Shown: positions 22,438-23,864 of the stretch, one piece after another | How positions within the stretch are numbered: the first letter of the stretch is position 1 | Layout: every line of letters starts with the position of its first letter | Notes under the pieces: model-generated | The model's database searches: none | The model's input: only the letters and a program-made list of their open reading frames with translations | Told to the model about the DNA's origin: nothing | Program-made: the position numbers and the translations under genes | Source of the DNA: JADFNO01 sp965369945 | GTDB taxonomy: Bacteria > Planctomycetota > Phycisphaerae > Phycisphaerales > SM1A02 | Assembly: GCA_965369945.1 (NCBI GenBank) | Contig: CBDUST010000035.1 | Coordinates: 1-23,864 of the forward strand | Reading direction: 5' to 3' | DNA: 23,864 bases

Positions 22438-23864
22438 ATGCTGCGTCTGCGCATGGGCGCCGCCCTGGCCGGTCTCACGGTCGGCGGGCTGCTCCAAGGG
22501 TGCGTTTCGCCCCTGAATCAACTTGAGTCGGATGTTCAAGTCGAGCGATCGATACGGGCCCAATGGCGTGTTGCCGATGGACCTCGACATGACATGCAAG
22601 CGTCGTACCTCGACGCGGGGAACGCTGAGCTGATCCTTACACCGGACAGCCCGCTTGCGGATTATTTGCGCTATGCGTTTGAACATAGCCCCGATCTCGA
22701 CGCGGCATTTTTTCGCTGGCGCGCTGCTTTGGAACGCGTGCCGCAGGTGAAATCGCTTCCCGATCCACGGTTGGCGTACGGATTCTTCGCAACCGAGGTT
22801 CAGACGCGCACAGGACCGCAACAACATCGAGTTTCGTTGGCTCAGACGTTTCCGTGGTTCGGCAAGCTTGACTTGAAAGGCGATGTCGCCGCTGAGGCTG
22901 CCAACGTCGAGTTCCAACGCTTCCAAGGCGCGATCCTGCAACTGGCATGGCGTGTCAAACAGGCGTATTACGAACTGTACTACCTGCGCGGTGCAGTCGA
23001 CTTGACGCGCGAGAACGTGCAGCTCCTTGCACAGTTTGAGCAGATCGCACGCGCGAAGTATCGCGTCGCTGCGGCATCGCATCCCGACGTCATTCGTGTA
23101 CAGGTTGAACTGGGGAAGCTCGAAGATCGACTTCAACAGCTTGAGGACTTGCGCCGCCCGTTATCCGCGCAACTCAACGCCGCGTTGAATCGCCCGAGCG
23201 ATGCGCCTGTGCCTTGGCCTGACTCGATCGACGGGCCGAGGGCGGCTTTGGATGATGATGCCCTTCGTTCTTCGCTTCGTGAGCACAATCCACAACTCGA
23301 GGCGCTCTTGCGCGAGGTCGAGCAACACCGGCGCGCCAGTGCGCTGGCCCACAAAGCCGGGCTACCCGACATTACGCTCAGCATCGATTACCTGGTAACC
23401 GGTGACGCGATTGATCCTTCCATCGGTGGCAGCGGGGACGATCCGGTAATCGCCGGCGTCTCGCTGAACCTTCCAGTGTGGTCGGGCAAATACGAGGCTG
23501 GCGTTCGAGAAGCGATCAAACGGCGACTCGCTGCCGCTTCTCAGCGCTCCGAGCAAGAGAATCGACTGCTCGCCGAACTGGAGCTCGCGATGTACGACTA
23601 CCGTGACGCGCAGCGCAAGATCACGCTCTACCGAGACACGTTGATTCCCAGGCAAACCGAGGCGCTCACGACGGCTATTCGCAGTTACGAGACCGCTTCC
23701 ATGAGCTTCCTGGATCTGCTTGATCTGGAGCGCGTGTTGTTAGAGCTACAACTATCGCAACGTCGAGCCGATGCCAACGCCGCCATTGCCTTGGCCAAAA
23801 TCGAGATGTTCATCGGCGGTCGCGTCGAGCAATCAACCAACGACGTTGATAAGTCGGAGGACGG
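22438..23864 (+). CDS. TolC-family outer-membrane efflux lipoprotein (partial)
   Basis: The gene begins at ATG 22438, with AGGAG at 22427-22431 six bases upstream, and runs off the window after 475 codons. The N-terminus MLRLRMGAALAGLTVGGLLQ ends in a lipobox, LQGC, with C22 as the lipidated residue. The body shows the helical repeats of outer-membrane efflux proteins: LADYLRYAFEHSPDLDAAFFR, then VSLAQTFPWFGKLDLKGDVAAEAA, then VAAASHPDVIRVQVELGKLEDRL. The second half repeats this with PQLEALLREVE and ISLNLPVW-type wording (VSLNLPVWSGKYEAGV). It resembles CusC/CzcC-like metal efflux components more than drug-export TolC. The membrane-fusion and RND pump genes would be expected just beyond the window. 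Its upstream Cys-rich gene supports a metal role. Nearly the whole family length is present. Confidence 0.87.
   Translation, partial: MLRLRMGAALAGLTVGGLLQGCVSPLNQLESDVQVERSIRAQWRVADGPRHDMQASYLDAGNAELILTPDSPLADYLRYAFEHSPDLDAAFFRWRAALERVPQVKSLPDPRLAYGFFATEVQTRTGPQQHRVSLAQTFPWFGKLDLKGDVAAEAANVEFQRFQGAILQLAWRVKQAYYELYYLRGAVDLTRENVQLLAQFEQIARAKYRVAAASHPDVIRVQVELGKLEDRLQQLEDLRRPLSAQLNAALNRPSDAPVPWPDSIDGPRAALDDDALRSSLREHNPQLEALLREVEQHRRASALAHKAGLPDITLSIDYLVTGDAIDPSIGGSGDDPVIAGVSLNLPVWSGKYEAGVREAIKRRLAAASQRSEQENRLLAELELAMYDYRDAQRKITLYRDTLIPRQTEALTTAIRSYETASMSFLDLLDLERVLLELQLSQRRADANAAIALAKIEMFIGGRVEQSTNDVDKSED

Noticed and set aside
1..23864. tRNA genes, rRNA genes and CRISPR arrays.
   Set aside because: I found no T-loop signature in a cloverleaf context, no rRNA-like conserved segments, and no regularly spaced direct repeats.

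Overview
The window looks like a piece of a Planctomycetota chromosome, probably from the Phycisphaerae side. That rests on a DUF2231 membrane protein carrying a planctomycete-type haem c motif, a secreted ThuA protein, a moderately GC-rich base composition and gene families common in that phylum. The assignment is inferred from gene content; no rRNA or tRNA is present to confirm it. All gene calls come from reading translations and motifs by eye.

Layout, left to right. Bases 1-647 hold the 5' part of a minus-strand DUF2231/cytochrome c gene. Next come two plus-strand nucleotide-sugar genes, galE (943-1950) and an rfbD-like reductase (2082-2984). A possible transposase remnant lies between them. 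A 399-base gap follows. It encodes no convincing protein but contains a long imperfect self-complementary rod (about 3125-3274) that could be a structured RNA, and a near-perfect 24-base palindrome (3310-3333) just upstream of the next operon.

Bases 3384-11039 form a tightly coupled four-gene fatty-acid operon: FadI-like thiolase, FadJ-like multifunctional protein, acyl-CoA dehydrogenase, and an unusual fusion of a PlsC-like acyltransferase with an alpha/beta hydrolase. Stop and start codons overlap at every junction. Dehydrogenation, hydration, the second oxidation and thiolysis are all encoded. The fourth gene links the pathway to making or breaking acyl esters.

From 11160 to 16238 lie a secreted ThuA-domain protein with a His/Asp/Glu tail, a two-gene HEPN cassette resembling a toxin-antitoxin pair, a xylose-isomerase-like TIM barrel, and a xylulokinase-type FGGY kinase. 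The isomerase and kinase would form an aldose-to-ketose-phosphate pathway. They are separated by a 521-base cassette, a GxxExxY gene bounded by 33-base inverted repeats that match at 32 positions.

From 16380 to 20743 is a signalling block: an FHA-GAF-SpoIIE phosphatase, then an OmpR-type response regulator and its overlapping histidine kinase. A convergent ROK sugar kinase follows on the minus strand (20877-21776). The right end holds a small Cys-rich secreted protein and a TolC-family outer-membrane lipoprotein, cut by the window edge. This looks like the start of a heavy-metal efflux operon.
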